Shown here: piece by piece, positions 32,677 through 42,155 of the stretch
Layout of the letters: every line of letters begins with the position of its first letter
Position numbering within the stretch: the first letter of the stretch is position 1
Assembly (NCBI GenBank): GCA_016720425.1
Contig: JADKKQ010000009.1
Coordinates: forward strand, 62,001-126,000
Direction: 5' to 3'
From: Betaproteobacteria bacterium
Lineage (GTDB): Bacteria; Pseudomonadota; Gammaproteobacteria; Burkholderiales; Casimicrobiaceae
Length of the DNA stretch: 64,000 nt
Translations under genes and position numbers: made by a program
The notes under the pieces: generated by a model
Database searches by the model: none
What the model was told of the DNA's origin: nothing
What the model saw: the letters and a program-made list of their open reading frames with translations, nothing else

Positions 32677-34203
32677 ATGCCCCCCTCCACCTCCGCAACC
32701 GGCTCGCCGCCATTGCGCTCGCTCCCGCCAGCGGTGCTGGCGAACCTTCGCCGCGGCGTCGAAAAGGAGAGCCTGCGCGTGCGGCCAGACGGCACGCTCG
32801 CCAGCACGCCCCATCCCGCGCAGCTCGGCTCGGCGCTCACCCATCCGCGCATCACGACCGACTTCAGCGAGTCGCAACTCGAACTCATCACCGGCGTGCA
32901 CGGCAGCGCGGACGCTTGCCTCGCCGAGCTCACCGCGATTCACCAGGCGGTCTATCGCGCGATCGGTGACGAGCTGCTCTGGTGCGCGAGCATGCCGTGC
33001 CGACTGCCGGCGGACGATGCCATCCCGATCGGTCACTACGGCGGCTCCAACGTCGGTCGCGCCAAGAGCGTCTACCGCATGGGTCTTGCCCATCGCTACG
33101 GCCGGCGGATGCAGACGATCTCCGGCGTCCATTACAACTTCTCGCTGCCCGAACCGCTTTCCAACGATGCGTTCTTCGCGTTGATCCGCAACTTCCGGCG
33201 CCATTCGTGGCTGCTCCTCTATCTCTTCGGCGCCTCGCCCGCGGTCTGCGCGAGCTTCGTCGCCGATCGCGCACACCGACTCGAGCGGCTGAACGAGCAC
33301 ACGTTCTACCTGCCCCACGCGACCTCGCTGCGGATGGGCCGGCTGGGCTACCAGAGCGAGGCGCAGTCGTCGCTCGCGGTGAGCTACAACAGCCTCGAGA
33401 GCTACGGCGCTTCGCTCGAGGACGCGCTCACCCGACCCTATCCCGCCTACGAGGCGATCGGCATCCGCGACGGCGACGACTACCGCCAGCTTGCCACCAG
33501 CTTGCTGCAGATCGAGAACGAGTTCTACGGAACCATCCGACCCAAGCGCACGATCCGGCCGGGCGAGCGGCCATTGCACGCGCTGCGCGAGCGCGGCGTC
33601 GAGTACGTCGAGGTGCGGCTGATGGACCTCGATCCCTTTTGCGCCATCGGCATCGCCGCGGGCACGATGCGGTTTCTCGACATCTTCCTGCTGCACTGCC
33701 TGCTGCGCGAAAGCCCGCCCGACACGCCGCAGGAGCTCGCCGCCCTCGCCGACAACACGCAGCGCGTCGCCGCCCGCGGCCGCGAGCCGGGATTGCGCCT
33801 CGCGCGCAAATCCGGGGAGGTGACGCTCGTCGAGTGGAGTCGCGAAATCCTCGCCGAGTGCGCGCCGATCGCCGCGGCACTCGATGTCGCGACCGGCGGC
33901 ACCGCGCATCGCGAAGCGTTGTCCGGCGCTGCCGCCGCGCTGGACGATCCCGCCGCCACATTGTCGGCCCGGGTCCTCGAGGCGATGGCGCGCGACCACG
34001 GCCACTCCTACGTCCGGTTCGTGCTCGCGCAGTCGCTCGCGCACCGGAGCACCATCCGCGAGCTGCCGCTTTCCGAGGAGGCGGCCGAGCGCTTCGCCCG
34101 CCTGGCCGATGCATCGGTGGCCGAACAGCATCGGATCGAAGCGACGGATGCGATGCCGTTCGAAGCCTTTCGGCAGTCCTACCTCGCGGCGCTTCGCCCG
34201 TGA
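32677..34203 (+). CDS. gshA: Glutamate-cysteine ligase (E. coli type)
   Basis: A 508-residue enzyme close in length to E. coli GshA (518). It joins glutamate and cysteine to gamma-glutamylcysteine, the first step of glutathione synthesis in the cytosol. Diagnostic motifs are RRGVEKESLRV at the start (Glu ligands to metal), TDFSESQLELITG, YGGSNVGRAKSVYRMGL, ISGVHYNFS, SYNSLESYGASL, IENEFYGTIRPKR and RGVEYVEVRLMDLDPF. The frame is open far upstream, but the ATG at 32677 begins just before the conserved motif and has GGA 6 bp upstream. gshB is not in this window. Glutathione-using proteins (peroxiredoxin-Grx, GST) occur elsewhere in it. Confidence 0.95.
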   Translation: MPPSTSATGSPPLRSLPPAVLANLRRGVEKESLRVRPDGTLASTPHPAQLGSALTHPRITTDFSESQLELITGVHGSADACLAELTAIHQAVYRAIGDELLWCASMPCRLPADDAIPIGHYGGSNVGRAKSVYRMGLAHRYGRRMQTISGVHYNFSLPEPLSNDAFFALIRNFRRHSWLLLYLFGASPAVCASFVADRAHRLERLNEHTFYLPHATSLRMGRLGYQSEAQSSLAVSYNSLESYGASLEDALTRPYPAYEAIGIRDGDDYRQLATSLLQIENEFYGTIRPKRTIRPGERPLHALRERGVEYVEVRLMDLDPFCAIGIAAGTMRFLDIFLLHCLLRESPPDTPQELAALADNTQRVAARGREPGLRLARKSGEVTLVEWSREILAECAPIAAALDVATGGTAHREALSGAAAALDDPAATLSARVLEAMARDHGHSYVRFVLAQSLAHRSTIRELPLSEEAAERFARLADASVAEQHRIEATDAMPFEAFRQSYLAALRP

Positions 34204-34338
34204 GCCGCCGACCACTCGTTCGGTTGCGCGGCGCGGCCCGTCACGTCGGCTGCGACATCGGCGGGTGACCCGGGAGGCCGTCGACGAACGGCTCCCGCCC
34301 CCGGCCGCCTCGAATACAATCGCCCCCAGGAGACGCCC

Positions 34339-35337
34339 GTGCACGCCACCCTTCCGCTGCTCGTTCGCACCGATTTTCCCGCGCTGCGGCGCGGTGTCGT
34401 CGAAACCGTCCAAGTCAACCTCGGCTACCGCTGCAACCAGAGCTGCGTGCACTGTCACGTCAATGCCGGGCCGAACCGCAAGGAGGAAATGACGGCCGAG
34501 ACCATCGCCGCAGTCGTCGACTTCATCGCCGGAAGCCCGGAAATCAAGACGCTGGATCTGACCGGGGGCGCTCCCGAACTGAACCGGAACTTCCGGCATC
34601 TCGTCGTCGCGGCCCGCGCCCGAGGGCTGCGGGTCATCGACCGTTGCAACCTCACCATCCTCGAAGAGCCCGGCCACGAAGACCTGGCCGAGTTTCTGGC
34701 GGCGCACCAGGTCGAGGTGGTGGCCTCGCTGCCCTGCTATCTGGAGGAGAACGTCGACCAGCAGCGCGGCAAGGGCGTCTTCGACGGCAGTGTGCGCGGA
34801 CTGCAGCGCCTGAATGCGCTGGGCTACGGCCGCCCCGGGTCCGGCCTGGTGCTGAATCTCGTCTTCAACCCGCAGGACGCCAGCCTGCCGCCCGCCCAGC
34901 AGGCGCTCGAGGCCGCCTACAGGAAGCACCTGCGGGAGCGCTTCGACGTCGTCTTCAACCAGCTGTTCACGCTGGCCAACATGCCGATCCAGCGCTTCGG
35001 GTCGATGCTCATCTCGAAGGGGCAATTCAACAGCTACATGCAGACCTTGCGCGACGCGCACCGGACGGAAAACCTCGACGCCGTGATGTGCCGCAGCCTG
35101 ATCAGCGTCGACTGGCAGGGCTATCTGTACGACTGCGACTTCAACCAGCAGCTCGGCCTGCCCGTGCACGAGGGGCGGCAGGCCCGGTGCCACATCAGCG
35201 AGCTGACCGCGGAGGCGCTGGAGGGGCAGCCGATCCGCGTCGCCGACCATTGCTTCGGCTGCACCGCGGGCCAGGGGTCGAGCTGCGGCGGCGCGCTGGA
35301 AGACGTCACCGCGGCGGCGCCGGCCTGCGCGCCCTGA
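34339..35337 (+). CDS. arsS: Radical SAM/Cys-rich protein, ArsS-like
   Basis: A 332-residue radical SAM enzyme starting with GTG; AGGAG lies 6 bp upstream. The 4Fe-4S motif is CNQSCVHC (Cys32, 36, 39). LDLTGGAPELN supplies the GGE-like SAM-binding element. The C-terminal part has the family-specific cysteines YDCDFNQQLGLPV, CHISEL and HCFGCTAGQGSSCGGAL. It matches the ArsS family, which makes the 5'-deoxyadenosyl-arsenical step of arsenosugar synthesis in a cyanobacterium; some members carry selenocysteine, but this one reads through with Cys. No ArsM methyltransferase is seen in the window, so an arsenic role is uncertain here. It is followed by a membrane flavoprotein gene. Confidence 0.85.
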   Translation: MHATLPLLVRTDFPALRRGVVETVQVNLGYRCNQSCVHCHVNAGPNRKEEMTAETIAAVVDFIAGSPEIKTLDLTGGAPELNRNFRHLVVAARARGLRVIDRCNLTILEEPGHEDLAEFLAAHQVEVVASLPCYLEENVDQQRGKGVFDGSVRGLQRLNALGYGRPGSGLVLNLVFNPQDASLPPAQQALEAAYRKHLRERFDVVFNQLFTLANMPIQRFGSMLISKGQFNSYMQTLRDAHRTENLDAVMCRSLISVDWQGYLYDCDFNQQLGLPVHEGRQARCHISELTAEALEGQPIRVADHCFGCTAGQGSSCGGALEDVTAAAPACAP

Positions 35338-35409
35338 CGCCGGGCCTCGGCCCGGTGCCCGCGATCGCGCGTTTGCCGGCCAGCTGCACTCCCTCCAGGA
35401 AGAATCGCA

Positions 35410-37557
35410 ATGCACCTGAACAAGCGCTGGCTGGTGGTAGCCGCTGCCATGGCAGCCGTCGCCCTGTTCTACGGGCTCGATCTCGGGCGCTACCTCAGCC
35501 TGGAGTTCATCAAGAGCCAGCAGGCACAACTCGAAGCATGGCGCGGAGCGCGTCCGATCGTCGCGGGCATCGTTGCCTTTTCGATCTACGTCGCAGTGGC
35601 AGCGCTATCGCTGCCCGGTGCCGCCGCGATGACCCTGGCGATGGGAGCCGTCTTCGGGCTGCTGTGGGGGACCGTCATCGTCTCCTTCGCCTCGACGATC
35701 GGCGCGACGCTGGCGTTTCTCGCCTCCCGCCTGCTGTTCAAGTCCGGGGTGCAGTCCCGGTTCGGCGACCGGCTGGCGGCGTTGAATGCCGGCATCCAGA
35801 AGGAAGGCGGCTTCTACCTGTTCACGCTCCGGCTGGTGCCGGTGTTTCCGTTCTTCGTCATCAACCTGGCGATGGGCGTGACGCCGATCGGGACGTGGAC
35901 CTTTTACTGGGTGAGCCAGATCGGCATGCTGGCCGGCACGCTGGTCTACGTGAACGCCGGCACGCAGCTCGCGCGCATCGAGTCGCTGTCCGATGTTGCG
36001 TCGCCGGGACTGCTGTTCTCGTTCGCCCTGCTCGGGCTGTTTCCGCTGGTCGCGAAGAAGGTCATCGACGCGATCAAGGCGCGCAAGGTCTACGCACGGT
36101 GGCGGCGTCCACGGCAGTTCGACCGCAACCTCGTGGTCATCGGCGGCGGCTCGGCGGGTCTCGTCACCGCCTACATCGGCGCGGCCGTGGGGGCCAAGGT
36201 CACGCTGGTGGAGAAGCACCGGATGGGGGGCGACTGCCTCAACACCGGGTGCGTGCCGTCGAAGGCCCTGATCCGCTCGGCGAAGCTGCTGTCGCACGTC
36301 AGGCGCGCCGGTGAGTTCGGGGTCCGCCGTGCCGAAGCCGCGTTCGACTTCGCCGAGGTGATGGAGCGCGTGCAGCGCGTCGTCCGCGAGGTCGAGCCGC
36401 ACGACTCGGTCGCCCGCTACACGGGCCTCGGCGTCGACGTGGCCGAAGGCACGGCGCGCATCCTCACCCCCTGGGAAGTCGAGATCACCCGGCATGACGG
36501 CAGTGTCCAACGCCTGACCACACGCAGCATCGTGATCGCCACCGGGGCCCGGCCGTTCGTTCCGCCGATACCGGGTATCGAGGAGGTCGGCTACCTGACC
36601 TCCGACAGCGTGTGGGCCCTGCGCGTGCTGCCCCGCCGATTGATCGTGCTCGGCGGCGGCCCGGTCGGCTGTGAGCTGACCCAGACTTTCGCCCGGCTGG
36701 GCGCGCAGGTGACGCAAGTGGAGATGGAGCCGCGCATCCTGTTGCGCGAAGACCCCGAGGTTTCGGAGATCGTCTGCCGGCGCTTCCGCGACGAAGGCGT
36801 CGACGTCCGCGTCGGCCACCAGGCCAAGCGCTTCGAACGCGTCGACGGCGAGCGCATCCTCATTGCCGAGCACGACGGCAAGGAAACGCGCATCCCCTTC
36901 GACGCCGTGCTGGTGGCGGTCGGCCGGTCCGCCAACCTGAAGGGTTTCGGGCTCGAGGAACTGGGTGTGGCCACCGGTCGAACCGTGGAGACCAACGGCT
37001 TCCTGCAGACCAACTTCCCCAACATCTACGCTGCCGGCGACGTCGCGGGGCCGTACCAGTTCACGCATACGGCCGCCCATCAGGCCTGGTACGCCGCGGT
37101 CAACGCGCTGTTCGCCCCGTTCAAGAAGTTTCGCGCCGACTATTCCGTCATTCCCTGGGCCACCTTTGTCGAGCCGGAAGTCGCCCGGGTCGGCCTGAAC
37201 GAGCAGGAAGCCAGGGCGCGGAATCTTCCGCACGAAGTCACCGTCTACGGCATCGACGACCTCGATCGCGCGATCGCGGACGGCGAGGCGCACGGCTTCG
37301 TCAAGGTGCTCACGGTTCCAGGGAAGGACCGCATCCTGGGCGTGACCATCGTCGGCGAGCATGCCGGCGACCTGCTGGCCGAATACGTGCTGGCCATGAA
37401 GCACGGCATTGGCCTGAACAAGATCCTCGGCACCATCCACACCTATCCGACGCTGGCCGAGGCCAACAAGTACGCGGCCGGCGTCTGGAAGCGGGCTCAC
37501 AAGCCGGAGAAGCTGCTGGCCTGGGTGACGCGCTACCACGCCTGGCGGCGGGGTTGA
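35410..37557 (+). CDS. TVP38/TMEM64 membrane domain fused to a flavin disulfide reductase
   Basis: A 715-residue fusion. Residues 1-235 are a TVP38/TMEM64 (SNARE-associated/DedA-like) domain: LSLPGAAAMTLAMGAVFGLL, TIGATLAFLASRLL and LRLVPVFPFFVINLAMG. From about 240 a class I disulfide oxidoreductase follows: FAD motif LVVIGGGSAGLVTAYIGAA, active site GGDCLNTGCVPSK, NAD motif LIVLGGGPVGCELTQTF, and C-terminal IHTYPTLAEANK with the catalytic His-Glu-like site. It resembles mercuric reductase and lipoamide dehydrogenase but lacks the C-terminal vicinal cysteines of MerA. AGGAAG precedes the ATG. It probably reduces disulfides or oxidised thiols at the membrane; the substrate is unknown. Confidence 0.9.
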   Translation: MHLNKRWLVVAAAMAAVALFYGLDLGRYLSLEFIKSQQAQLEAWRGARPIVAGIVAFSIYVAVAALSLPGAAAMTLAMGAVFGLLWGTVIVSFASTIGATLAFLASRLLFKSGVQSRFGDRLAALNAGIQKEGGFYLFTLRLVPVFPFFVINLAMGVTPIGTWTFYWVSQIGMLAGTLVYVNAGTQLARIESLSDVASPGLLFSFALLGLFPLVAKKVIDAIKARKVYARWRRPRQFDRNLVVIGGGSAGLVTAYIGAAVGAKVTLVEKHRMGGDCLNTGCVPSKALIRSAKLLSHVRRAGEFGVRRAEAAFDFAEVMERVQRVVREVEPHDSVARYTGLGVDVAEGTARILTPWEVEITRHDGSVQRLTTRSIVIATGARPFVPPIPGIEEVGYLTSDSVWALRVLPRRLIVLGGGPVGCELTQTFARLGAQVTQVEMEPRILLREDPEVSEIVCRRFRDEGVDVRVGHQAKRFERVDGERILIAEHDGKETRIPFDAVLVAVGRSANLKGFGLEELGVATGRTVETNGFLQTNFPNIYAAGDVAGPYQFTHTAAHQAWYAAVNALFAPFKKFRADYSVIPWATFVEPEVARVGLNEQEARARNLPHEVTVYGIDDLDRAIADGEAHGFVKVLTVPGKDRILGVTIVGEHAGDLLAEYVLAMKHGIGLNKILGTIHTYPTLAEANKYAAGVWKRAHKPEKLLAWVTRYHAWRRG

Positions 37558-37591
37558 ACCCGCTCAGGGACGCAGCGCAATCCCGCGACCG

Positions 37592-38395
37592 ATGAAGCGA
37601 ACTCTGCTGCTCCTGCTGTCGCTGCTGTGGGCGCCGCTTGGCTTGGCCGCGTTCGACCACGGCCACGCCGCCTGGGACGTGCTGCTGAAGCGGCACGTCG
37701 TCGTCTCCGCCAGCGGCTCCGCCTCGACGGTCCGTTATGCGGCGCTCAAGGCCGACCGCGCCCAGCTCCGGAGTTATCTGGAGGCGCTTTCGGCCGTCAC
37801 CGAGGGCGAGTACCGGGGGTGGACCAAGCCCGAGCAGCTTGCCTTCCTCATCAACGCGTACAACGCCTTCACCGTCGAGCTGATCCTCGGCCGCTATCCC
37901 GACCTCGCGTCGATCAAGGATCTGGGGAGCGTGCTGCAGTCGCCGTGGAGGAAGAAGTTCTTCCGTCTGCTGGGGGAGTCGCAGCACCTCGACGGGATCG
38001 AGCACGATCTGATTCGCGCGCCTGGCGCCTTCGACGACCCGCGCATTCACTTTGCGGTGGTGTGCGCGTCGATCGGGTGCCCGATGCTCCGCAACGAGGC
38101 GTTCACGCCGGGCAGGCTCGACGCCCAGCTCGACGACGGCCTCTCCCGGTTCCTTTCCGACCCGGCCCGCAATCGTTTCGAGGCGGACTCCGGCACGCTG
38201 AAGGTATCCCGCATCTTCGACTGGTATCGCCAGGACTTCGAGCGTGGGCAAAAGGGCTTCGACACGCTGCAGGCCGTCTTCGCGCGGCACGCGGATCAGC
38301 TTGCCGGAACCGCCGAGGCGAGGGCAAGCATCCGGGCGGGCCGCTATCGGCTCGAGTTCCTGCCCTATGACTGGGCACTGAACGACGCCCGCTGA
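37592..38395 (+). CDS. DUF547 family exported protein
   Basis: A 267-residue protein with a signal peptide (RTLLLLLSLLWAPLGLAA). The DUF547 core is clear: KPEQLAFLINAYNAFTVELIL, YPDLASIKDLG, PWRKKFFRLLG, LDGIEHDLIR, DPRIHFAVVCASIGCPMLRNEAF and ISRIFDWY-like KVSRIFDWYRQDF. The conserved N, H, C and D residues in these motifs suggest an enzyme, possibly of the transglutaminase/papain-like type, but no activity is established. It lies 34 bp after the TVP38-flavoprotein gene, so arsS, the flavoprotein gene and this gene probably form one operon with envelope-related products. Confidence 0.87.
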   Translation: MKRTLLLLLSLLWAPLGLAAFDHGHAAWDVLLKRHVVVSASGSASTVRYAALKADRAQLRSYLEALSAVTEGEYRGWTKPEQLAFLINAYNAFTVELILGRYPDLASIKDLGSVLQSPWRKKFFRLLGESQHLDGIEHDLIRAPGAFDDPRIHFAVVCASIGCPMLRNEAFTPGRLDAQLDDGLSRFLSDPARNRFEADSGTLKVSRIFDWYRQDFERGQKGFDTLQAVFARHADQLAGTAEARASIRAGRYRLEFLPYDWALNDAR

Positions 38396-38573
38396 ACGCC
38401 GCCAGGGCGGATGCGGCCATCGCACCGATGACCGGAACGCTGGCAGTCTGGCTTGGGCACCGACTCCGCCGCGACCTCGAGACGGACCCCGACAGTCCGA
38501 CGCGGCCGCCTCGCCTGAGACTCGACGGCCTCCATCCAGCGATCGCTGCGCACGACCCCCATACCGCAGGAGG

Positions 38574-39344
38574 TCAGCTCCAGCCACCGTCGACGATGAA
38601 GTCCTGCGCCGTGCACATCCTGCTGTCGTCTGCGGCGAGAAACAGCGCCATGCGCGCGATGTCGGCCGATTCGAGTCGGGTCGGCAGGCATTGGTTCTCG
38701 TCGATCTGCCGGCTGCTCGTCTCGTCGACCCACATACGAAGCTGCTTATCGGTCATCACCCAGCCCGGCACCAGCGTATTCACGCGAATCCCGTACGGAC
38801 CGAGGTCGCGGGCGAGACTGCGCGTCAGCCCCTGAATGGCGGATTTCGCAGTCGTGTAGACGGGCATCCCGCCTTGCTTGATCATCCAGCTGATCGAGCC
38901 GAGGTTGATGATGGACCCGCCATGGAGTGCGCGCATGTCCGGAGCAACCGCCTGTGCCGCGAAAAACTGGTGCCGCAGATTGACGGCCATGCCGGCGTCC
39001 CAGCTCGCTGCCGAAACCGTCTCCATGCCGTGGCGGTAATCGTTCGCTGCGTTGTTGACCAGCACGCCGATGGGTCCGAAGTGGGCGCGCGCGCGCGCGA
39101 TGCCCGCCTGCAACGCCTCGATGTCGCAGAGGTCGCAGGCGATGAACAGGGGATCGCGCGGCGCACGTCCGGCCAGCGTTGCGGCCAGGGCCTTGCCGGC
39201 CTCCTGGTCGATGTCCAGGAAGGCGACCCTGGCCCCTTGCGCGCAGAAGTGCTCGACAATGCTGGCGCCGATGCCACTGGCGCCACCGGTGACGAGGACC
39301 ACGCGATGGGCGAGGCTCGGATACTGCGCATAGGCGGGATTCAT
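38574..39344 (-). CDS. Short-chain dehydrogenase/reductase
   Basis: A 256-residue classical SDR. The nucleotide site is LVTGGASGIGASIV, Asp in FLDIDQEAG favours NAD(H), and NNAAND follows. The catalytic serine lies in NLGSISW and the Tyr-Lys pair in YTTAKSAIQG. RVNTLVPGWVMT and QDFIVDGGWS complete the fold. The ATG at 39344 is used; a TTG at 39362 directly after the permease stop is possible. It is the last gene of the minus-strand transport block, so a sugar or polyol dehydrogenase role is likely. SDR substrates cannot be read from sequence. Confidence 0.88.
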   Translation of the reverse strand: MNPAYAQYPSLAHRVVLVTGGASGIGASIVEHFCAQGARVAFLDIDQEAGKALAATLAGRAPRDPLFIACDLCDIEALQAGIARARAHFGPIGVLVNNAANDYRHGMETVSAASWDAGMAVNLRHQFFAAQAVAPDMRALHGGSIINLGSISWMIKQGGMPVYTTAKSAIQGLTRSLARDLGPYGIRVNTLVPGWVMTDKQLRMWVDETSSRQIDENQCLPTRLESADIARMALFLAADDSRMCTAQDFIVDGGWS

Positions 39345-39362
39345 GGGCCGACCCGTCGACAA

Positions 39363-41048
39363 TCAGACAAACGCGCCTTCCTTGGATTGCGAGAAGCGCA
39401 GCACGCCGTACACGCACAGCCCGGAACTCACCAGCAGGATCGTCGACAACGCAGCCGCGATCCCGAACTCGCCATCGAGCACCGCGTTGTAGACCTTCAC
39501 CGGCATGGTCGTGGTCGGAGCCGTGTAGAGCAGCAGGGTCGACGAGAGCTCGTTGATCGCCGTGATGAAGCTCATCATCGCCCCGGCGACGATGCCGGGC
39601 ATCATCAGCGGTACCGTGACCTTGAAGAACGCCTTGGCGGGCGACGCTCCCAGGCTGACGGCCGCCTCCTCGATCGACGGCTTGATCTGGCGCAGCACCG
39701 AACTGGTCGCGCGCACGCCATAGGGCAGGCGCCGGATGAACAGGATCAGCACGATGATCGAGCCCGTTCCCACCAGATCCAATGGCGCCTTGTTGAAGGT
39801 GAGCAGGAAGCCGATGGCCATGACGACGCCGGGCACGACATAGGGCACCATCAGGATCGAATCGAGGAAGCCGGCCATCTTCGTCTCCCGGCGGACGATG
39901 ATGTAGGACATGAGCCCCCCCGCCACCGTGATCAGCAGGGTGGCGAGCAGCGAGAACCGGAAGGTGTTGACGATGACTTCCGGCACTTCCTGGATCACGC
40001 GGGCATAGCTGTTGAATCCGAAGCCGCCGCTGAACACCGGGCCCTTCGTCTGCAGGAAGGACGTATAGATCACCACGGCGATCGGCAGCGTCGCCAGCCC
40101 AACGACGGCGTAGCACAGCGTGTGAATGCCCGCCGACGCCCAACCCCTGACCTCCAGCTGGACGTGCCGGTTGGTCATCGAACCGGCATACCTGCGCTTG
40201 CCCAGCAGATGGCGCTGCAGCATCACCGCCAGCATCGAGATCACGATCATCAGCATCGAGATGCTCACCGCCATGGTCGGCGTGCCGCCCATTTCCGAGG
40301 TGTACTGGTTGTAGGCGATGGTGGAGAGCGTGCGGAAGTCGCGCCCGATGATCGACGGCGTGCCGAAGTCGGCGATCGACAGCACGAAGCACAGAATGGC
40401 ACCGGAACTGGTCGCCGGGAAAACCAGCGGCAACGTCACCTTGAAGAAGCGCTGTACCGGTGTGCAACCGAGGTTTTCGGCCGCTTCCTCGAACGACCGG
40501 TTGATGTTGCGCAGCGCGCTTTCGGTCATCAGATACACGAAGGGAAAGAACTTCAGGCTGAACACCAGAATGATGCCTGCCATGCCGTAGATGGTCGGCA
40601 CGGCAATTCCGATTGCCTTCATCTGCTGGGTCAGCCAGCCGTTGTTGCCCAGCACGATGATCCACGAATAGGCACCGATGAAGGGCGGCGAGACCAGCGC
40701 CAGGACGGCCAGCGTGGTTATGACGCCACGCCCCTTGACGACGTAGCGCGCCGTGCAGTACGCCAGCGGCACGCCGAGCAGGCAAGCACCCACCATGCCG
40801 CCGACCCCGACCAGCATCGTGTTCCAGAGCGCGCCCAGATAGTACGGGTGGCTCAGCACCTTGACATAGCCGGCGAACGACACCGACTTCGACTCGGGAT
40901 CGAAGAAGCCGAGGAACAACACCTGCAAGATCGGCCAGACCAGTACCAGTCCGATGATCGCCAGGGCGACTGCCATGGTGACCGACCAGAAGTCGATCCT
41001 GACACTGCCCCGCATTCCCGCTGGCCCGCGAAGCTCCGCCGCTCTCAT
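39363..41048 (-). CDS. Fbp/Afu-type ABC transporter fused permease
   Basis: A 561-residue permease made of two fused BPD_transp_1 modules with about 12 helices. Each half has an EAA loop: EEAAENLGCTPVQRFFKVTLPL and EEAAVSLGASPAKAFFKVTVPL, contact sites for the ATPase. The fused arrangement is typical of FbpB (iron) and of AfuB (hexose-phosphate) transporters. Its ATG overlaps the stop of the ATPase gene (ATGA). The substrate depends on the binding protein encoded at 42156. The surrounding sugar-phosphate genes favour a phosphorylated organic substrate over ferric iron; this is inference. Confidence 0.88.
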   Translation of the reverse strand: MRAAELRGPAGMRGSVRIDFWSVTMAVALAIIGLVLVWPILQVLFLGFFDPESKSVSFAGYVKVLSHPYYLGALWNTMLVGVGGMVGACLLGVPLAYCTARYVVKGRGVITTLAVLALVSPPFIGAYSWIIVLGNNGWLTQQMKAIGIAVPTIYGMAGIILVFSLKFFPFVYLMTESALRNINRSFEEAAENLGCTPVQRFFKVTLPLVFPATSSGAILCFVLSIADFGTPSIIGRDFRTLSTIAYNQYTSEMGGTPTMAVSISMLMIVISMLAVMLQRHLLGKRRYAGSMTNRHVQLEVRGWASAGIHTLCYAVVGLATLPIAVVIYTSFLQTKGPVFSGGFGFNSYARVIQEVPEVIVNTFRFSLLATLLITVAGGLMSYIIVRRETKMAGFLDSILMVPYVVPGVVMAIGFLLTFNKAPLDLVGTGSIIVLILFIRRLPYGVRATSSVLRQIKPSIEEAAVSLGASPAKAFFKVTVPLMMPGIVAGAMMSFITAINELSSTLLLYTAPTTTMPVKVYNAVLDGEFGIAAALSTILLVSSGLCVYGVLRFSQSKEGAFV

Positions 41049-42127
41049 TGCAGCAGCGCTCCGGACACGCCGGGGGCGAAGAAAAGAAAGTCTTCAGCCC
41101 GCACCCCCAGCCGCACCGCGTCGCCCGGCTTGAGCGCGATCATCACCGCGCTGGGCTCCGTCAGGGCTTCGATCAAGCCGTGTCCGGTCACCTCGATGGT
41201 GAGCTGCAACTCCCGCCCGGTGAACATGGCCTGCCGCACGACCCCACCGAAATGCAGACCCGGCTCGGAAAGGGCCTCGTTGACGACGATCTTTTCCGGG
41301 CGTATCGAGGCGACCAGCCCGTTGGCGCCCTGGCTCGTCACCGACTTCGGCACCGCGAGCGACTGTCCCAGAACGAGCGGCTGCCCGGCTCCTTCCAGCG
41401 CCACCGGCAAGAAGTTGTTGCTGCCGACGAAAGTCGCCACAAACCGGTTGGCAGGACGGTTGTAGACGATCCAGGGTGTCCCTACCTGCTGCACCACGCC
41501 GTCGTGCATCACGCAGACCTGATCGGAAATCGAAAGCGCCTCTTCCTGATCGTGGGTCACATAGACGGTTGTGATGTCCAGCGTCTGCTGCAGCGAACGG
41601 ATATCCCGCCGGAGCTCGACCCGGAGCTTGGCATCGAGGTTGGACAGCGGCTCGTCCATCAACAACACCTTGGGCCGAATCACCAGCGCGCGCGCCAGCC
41701 CCACGCGCTGCTGCTGGCCGCCGCTGAGCTGGTGCGGCATCCGCTGCGCGTGCTGATCGAGCTGCACCGTCGCCAGAATGGCGGCGACACGTTCGCGGAT
41801 CTCGGCCACCGGCAGCTTCTGCTGCACCAGGCCGAAGGCGACGTTGTCGAACACGCTCAGGTGCGGAAATACGGCGTAGTCCTGAAACACCATGCCCACG
41901 TTGCGCTTGTTGGCGCCCAGGTGACTGATCGACTGTCCCTCCAGCAGGATTTCTCCCGCATCCTGCTGGTGGAACCCGGCGATGGCTCGCAGCAGCGTCG
42001 TCTTGCCGCAACCGCTTGGACCGAGCAGCGTGAAGAACGAGCCACGGTCGATGCTGAGACTGACGTCCTTCAGAGCGACATGGCTGCCATAGGTCTTCTT
42101 GATGTTCTTCAGCTGGACGTGGGACAT
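41045..42127 (-). CDS. ABC transporter ATP-binding protein (Fbp/Afu/Pot-type)
   Basis: A 360-residue importer ATPase. Walker A is LGPSGCGKTTLL, the Q-loop VFQDYAVFPHL, signature LSGGQQQRVGLARAL, Walker B VLLMDEPLSNLD, and the switch His in VTHDQEEAL. The C-terminal ~110 residues form a TOBE-type regulatory domain (SIRPEKIVV, LGVRAEDFLFF). The ATG at 42127 has GGAAG 7 bp upstream; earlier codons are unconserved. It lies 28 bp after the binding-protein gene and overlaps the permease gene by 4 bp, giving the order binding protein, ATPase, permease. Confidence 0.9.
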   Translation of the reverse strand: MSHVQLKNIKKTYGSHVALKDVSLSIDRGSFFTLLGPSGCGKTTLLRAIAGFHQQDAGEILLEGQSISHLGANKRNVGMVFQDYAVFPHLSVFDNVAFGLVQQKLPVAEIRERVAAILATVQLDQHAQRMPHQLSGGQQQRVGLARALVIRPKVLLMDEPLSNLDAKLRVELRRDIRSLQQTLDITTVYVTHDQEEALSISDQVCVMHDGVVQQVGTPWIVYNRPANRFVATFVGSNNFLPVALEGAGQPLVLGQSLAVPKSVTSQGANGLVASIRPEKIVVNEALSEPGLHFGGVVRQAMFTGRELQLTIEVTGHGLIEALTEPSAVMIALKPGDAVRLGVRAEDFLFFAPGVSGALLQ

Positions 42128-42155
42128 GGCAGCTTCCGGGAGATCGCTCGACAGA

